Below are positions 23,367-26,254 of a stretch of DNA of 26,254 nt, in pieces. The stretch is taken from the NCBI GenBank assembly GCA_034926785.1, contig JAYFQU010000053.1:1-26254 (forward strand), given 5' to 3'. Each line of letters starts with the position of its first letter. Within the stretch, counting starts at the first letter, position 1. This stretch comes from UBA7703 sp034926785 (lineage in GTDB: Bacteria > Bacillota > Clostridia > Christensenellales > CAG-138). Position numbers and translations under genes: made by a program. The notes under the pieces are model-generated. The model saw nothing but the letters and a program-made list of their open reading frames with translations. It did no database searches and was not told the origin of the DNA.

Positions 23367-25171
23367 GACAAAAGGTGTCCGACTATATCGCAAGCTTTCT
23401 GCTCGCGCACAGCATAACAGATGTGTTCAGCGTTGTCGGCGGAGGTGCCATGCATCTCAACGATTCGCTTGGGCACACCAAGGGCATCCATGTCACCTAT
23501 CAGCATCACGAGCAGGCCTGTTCCATGGCGGCGGACGCGTATGCGCGTGTTGCCGGCAAACCCGCCGTGGTCTGCGTCACAACGGGTCCCGGTGCGACCA
23601 ATGCAATAACCGGCGTGATGGGCGCCTATGTCGGCTCTGTTCCGATGCTTGTACTCTCCGGCCAGGTGCGCTGGCAAACCAGCGTATACGCCACCGGGCT
23701 TCCGCTGAGAACCCTCGGCGTACAGGAGTTTGACATCATCGGTTCCGTTCGCAATATGACGAAATACTGCGAGACTCTGCAGAGCCCCGCTCGCATCCGA
23801 TACTGTCTGGAGAAGGCGCTCTTTCTCGCCTCCGAGGGCAGGCCGGGTCCCTGTTGGCTTGACCTGCCGCTGGATGTGCAGGCCGCCGTCGTCGACACGG
23901 ACATTTTGGAGGGATATCAGCCGGAATCCACGGATCTGCCGCCGGTTTCACCCGCGCTTGCGCAGGCGGTGATGGATCGCCTGCTGATGGCGGAGCGTCC
24001 GCTCCTCCTGGCCGGAAACGGCATTCGTCTCTCCGGCGCGCATGAAGCGTTCCTCGCCTTCGCGCACGCACTGGAGATTCCCGTCGTCACGACCGCCAGC
24101 AGTGTGGATGCCATCGCCTCCGATGACCCATGTTTCGTCGGCCGCACGGGGATGACCGGTGACCGCGCTGGCAACTTTGCGGTACAAAACAGCGACTGCG
24201 TCCTCTGCCTTGGCAGCCGTCTCAGTTTTTCACAAATCGGGTTCAATACCAGAACCTGGGCGCGTGCCGCATGGCGCTGCATTGTGGAGATCGACCCTGT
24301 GGAACTCGCGAAAAACAGCGCGTATGCTGACGAGTGCATTCACGCCGATGCGGGCGCGTTCCTCGCCGCGCTGGGGCGCTTTGCGCACCGCCTTCCCTGC
24401 GACGCATGGCGGGTGCAATGCTCCGCATGGCGCGCGAATTATCCCGTCGTGCTTGAGTGCCACTACAGCGAAGAACCCGCCAACCCCTATGCCTTTTTCC
24501 GAGAAATGACCGCGCGCCTTTCGGGGGAGGACACGCTTGTGGTCAGCTGCGGCACCGCGCGCGTCGTCGGCAGCCAGGCCGCGCAGATTCACGAGGGAAT
24601 GCGGTTTATCACGAACGTCTCCGCTGCGTCGATGGGCTTCGACTTACCGGCGGCGACCGGTGTCTGCGTTGCAAACGGCGGTAAGTCCACGATACTCGTC
24701 ACGGGCGACGGCAGCATTCAGATGAATCTGCAGGAATTGCAGACCATCGTGCATCATCGATTCCCCATCGTCATTTTTGTGATCAACAACGATGGATACC
24801 ATTCCATCCGCCAAACCCAGAGCGCCTATTTTCAGCCGCCGCTGGTCGGCGTTGGGCCCGAAAGCGGAGACCTGAGCTTCCCCGATCTGGGCAAAATCGC
24901 CGGGGCATATGGTCTACCCTATTGCGCCATCCATAGCTGCCAAGATCTGGGCTCGCGTTTGCAGGAGATTCTCTCGCTGCCGAGGCCGCTGCTCTGCGAG
25001 GTTTTTGTCGGCACAGAGCAGGCCGTGGAACCCAAGGTCTCCTCTCGGCAAACCCCCGAGGGGCAGATGGTCTCCCTCCCGCTGGAGGATATGGCGCCAT
25101 TCCTCCCGCGCGAGGAGTTGGAGCGAACTATGTTGATTCCATTGACGGAGCATTCAAAATGGAGCGAGTAG
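23363..25171 (+). CDS. ThDP-dependent acetolactate-synthase-like enzyme, YerE-type candidate
   Basis: A 602-residue thiamine-diphosphate enzyme with the three-domain layout of acetohydroxyacid synthases. The cofactor-activating Glu50 lies in YQHHEQACSMAADAYAR, the ThDP/Mg motif is GDG (448-450) ... INND (474-477), and a middle-domain segment begins near residue 190. The stretch GVQEFDIIGSVRNMTKYC resembles the FAD-binding acetolactate-synthase branch. Amino-acid synthesis is unlikely here, because the gene is embedded after rfbFGH and overlaps both neighbours. The known precedent is YerE of Yersinia, which transfers an acetaldehyde unit from pyruvate to C4 of CDP-4-keto-3,6-dideoxyglucose in yersiniose synthesis. 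I infer the same reaction, giving a two-carbon branch on the sugar; ordinary acetolactate synthase is the alternative. Confidence 0.82.
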   Translation: MRQKVSDYIASFLLAHSITDVFSVVGGGAMHLNDSLGHTKGIHVTYQHHEQACSMAADAYARVAGKPAVVCVTTGPGATNAITGVMGAYVGSVPMLVLSGQVRWQTSVYATGLPLRTLGVQEFDIIGSVRNMTKYCETLQSPARIRYCLEKALFLASEGRPGPCWLDLPLDVQAAVVDTDILEGYQPESTDLPPVSPALAQAVMDRLLMAERPLLLAGNGIRLSGAHEAFLAFAHALEIPVVTTASSVDAIASDDPCFVGRTGMTGDRAGNFAVQNSDCVLCLGSRLSFSQIGFNTRTWARAAWRCIVEIDPVELAKNSAYADECIHADAGAFLAALGRFAHRLPCDAWRVQCSAWRANYPVVLECHYSEEPANPYAFFREMTARLSGEDTLVVSCGTARVVGSQAAQIHEGMRFITNVSAASMGFDLPAATGVCVANGGKSTILVTGDGSIQMNLQELQTIVHHRFPIVIFVINNDGYHSIRQTQSAYFQPPLVGVGPESGDLSFPDLGKIAGAYGLPYCAIHSCQDLGSRLQEILSLPRPLLCEVFVGTEQAVEPKVSSRQTPEGQMVSLPLEDMAPFLPREELERTMLIPLTEHSKWSE

Positions 25172-26088
25172 TCATAACGGGCGCAACCGGCATGATCGGC
25201 GCCGCGCTTACGCGCGCATGCGTCGAAGCCGGCGTGCGCGTCGTCGCGGTGGTTCGCCCGGGTTCGGTGCGGCTCGGCCGCCTGCCGCCCTCCCCTCTTG
25301 TGCAGGTTGTCGAATGCGCGTTGATGGAGTTGAACCGCCTCCCCGAACGAATGACCGGCAGTGCCGACGCGTTCTTCCACCTCGGCTGGGGGCATACCGG
25401 CCCGGCAAAATTTGACAGCATCCTCTACCAAACGGAGAATATCAACGCAACCCTGCACGCGTTAACCGCCGCCAAACAGCTCGGCTGCGGCGTCTTTATC
25501 GGCACCGGCAGCCAAGCGGAGTATGGCCCGCTCGATCTGGAGCGCATCGGTCCGGATAGCCCTTGCAGCCCCGCGCTCGCCTACGGCATCTGCAAATACG
25601 CCGCGGGCAAGCTCGCGCTTCTGGAAGGAGAACGGCTTGATCTGCCTGTCGCCTGGGTGCGCGTATTCAGCGTCTACGGTCCGAACGACAAGCCCACCAC
25701 CATGATCGCTTCCGCCGTCAGCCGGATGCTCGCCGGCGAACGGGTCGCATTTACGCCGGGCCAACAGCTCTGGGACTATCTGTATTGTGACGACGCGGCG
25801 CGCGCGCTTTTTTTGCTTGGGCAGCGCGGCGGCGGAGCGGGCGGCGTCCACTGCCTAGGCAGCGGAGAAGCACGCCCGCTTGCCGAATACATCCGCGAAA
25901 TCGCGGAAGCAACCGGATATCGCCTCCCGCTTCAGATTGGCGCTCTGCCCTATGCGCCGAATCAGGTGATGCGCCTCTGCGCAGATATTTCCTCGCTGAC
26001 ACGCGAAACGGGGTTTGTCCCCGCTGTGTCGTTTGAAGAAGGGATTCGCCGCACCGTTGCAGCGGCGCGGCGCAACGCGGACGGATGA
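25159..26088 (+). CDS. NAD(P)-dependent epimerase/dehydratase-family sugar reductase (YerF-like candidate)
   Basis: A 309-residue extended SDR protein. The nucleotide-binding motif GATGMIG (8-14) is intact, the active site shows Ser118 (GTGSQAEYG) and Tyr142-x3-Lys146 (AYGICKYAAG), and the C-terminal part has the usual substrate domain. Its start overlaps the ThDP enzyme by 13 nt, with GGAG upstream inside that gene, so the two proteins are made together. In yersiniose synthesis the branched ketone formed by YerE is reduced by an SDR (YerF); this gene is the natural counterpart, reducing the acetyl side-chain carbonyl to an alcohol. Epimerase activity on the CDP-sugar is the alternative. The specific substrate is inferred from the operon, not from residues. 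Confidence 0.8.
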   Translation: MERVVITGATGMIGAALTRACVEAGVRVVAVVRPGSVRLGRLPPSPLVQVVECALMELNRLPERMTGSADAFFHLGWGHTGPAKFDSILYQTENINATLHALTAAKQLGCGVFIGTGSQAEYGPLDLERIGPDSPCSPALAYGICKYAAGKLALLEGERLDLPVAWVRVFSVYGPNDKPTTMIASAVSRMLAGERVAFTPGQQLWDYLYCDDAARALFLLGQRGGGAGGVHCLGSGEARPLAEYIREIAEATGYRLPLQIGALPYAPNQVMRLCADISSLTRETGFVPAVSFEEGIRRTVAAARRNADG

Positions 26089-26254
26089 GTTTTCATCGTG
26101 GCTCCATCTGTACAAAAACGGCTCTCCGTCAATAGTTGGGGTAGAGCGGTAGACTAAGAGAAACAAAGGGAGCTGGGAGCGAAAGCGAACAGCTCCCTTA
26201 AACATTGGTGGTGCAAAGAATTCGAATACGAAAATTTCGGAAACTGCGATAGCC
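26089..26254. other. Intergenic tail with a strong hairpin
   Basis: No gene is visible. At 26166-26199 the arms AAGGGAGCTG and CAGCTCCCTT form a perfect 10-bp stem around a 14-nt loop containing GCGAAAGC. On the plus strand it is followed by AAACATT. On the minus strand it is followed by TGTTTCTCTT, so it fits a terminator for a gene entering from the right better than one for the CDP-sugar operon, though it may serve both. Confidence 0.5.

Noticed and set aside
26130..26165. GGGGTAGAGCGGTAGACTA-like stretch resembling part of a tRNA
   Set aside because: No acceptor stem, anticodon arm or TTCGA loop can be arranged around it.

Overview
The window looks like a chromosomal segment of an anaerobic Gram-positive bacterium, most likely a member of class Clostridia. 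The reasons are the moderately GC-rich base composition, strong AGGAGG-type ribosome binding sites, a substrate-binding lipoprotein with a Thr/Glu/Ala/Pro-rich linker, a ROK-type sugar regulator, and a CotH-VTC-DUF4956 trio. This placement is inferred from gene content, not from a marker gene. I see no rRNA, tRNA, CRISPR array, transposase or phage gene.

Left region (1-10258, all minus strand): a sugar-uptake and catabolism locus. In transcription order it holds a ROK-family repressor, a D-lyxose/D-mannose-type isomerase, an RbsB/RbsA/RbsC-type ABC importer, a URO-D/MtaA-superfamily protein with an intact HxC...C zinc site, a DUF4432 aldose-epimerase-like protein, a zinc-type medium-chain dehydrogenase, and two tandem PfkB sugar kinases (the second cut by the window edge). 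A 19-bp palindrome occurs in front of the regulator, overlapping its -10 box, and again just in front of the isomerase. It is the natural candidate for the repressor's operator. The logical pathway is import, isomerisation or oxidation, then phosphorylation. The actual substrate and the role of the URO-D protein are unknown.

Middle (10259-13043): a second, divergent URO-D-family gene, with its own sigma-70 promoter but lacking the third zinc Cys, ends in a 4-bp stop-codon overlap with a convergent EamA/DMT transporter. A gap of about 580 bp follows, holding a cluster of inverted and direct repeats and then a very good sigma-70 promoter.

Right region A (13044-17803, plus): an operon of a secreted or membrane-anchored CotH-family kinase with four lamin-tail domains, a VTC-type polyphosphate polymerase domain protein and a DUF4956 membrane protein. 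This association recurs in bacteria but its role is unclear.

Right region B (17924-26088, plus): a surface-glycan locus. A GtrII-like membrane glucosyltransferase is followed by rfbF, rfbG and rfbH (CDP-glucose to CDP-4-keto-3,6-dideoxyhexose), a GtrA-family membrane protein, a thiamine-diphosphate enzyme of the acetolactate-synthase family and an NAD(P)-dependent sugar reductase. The last two match the YerE/YerF logic of CDP-yersiniose synthesis, so the likely product is a CDP-linked two-carbon-branched 3,6-dideoxyhexose. The electron-donating reductase (E3/RfbI) normally paired with RfbH, and a GtrB-type transferase, are not in the window.
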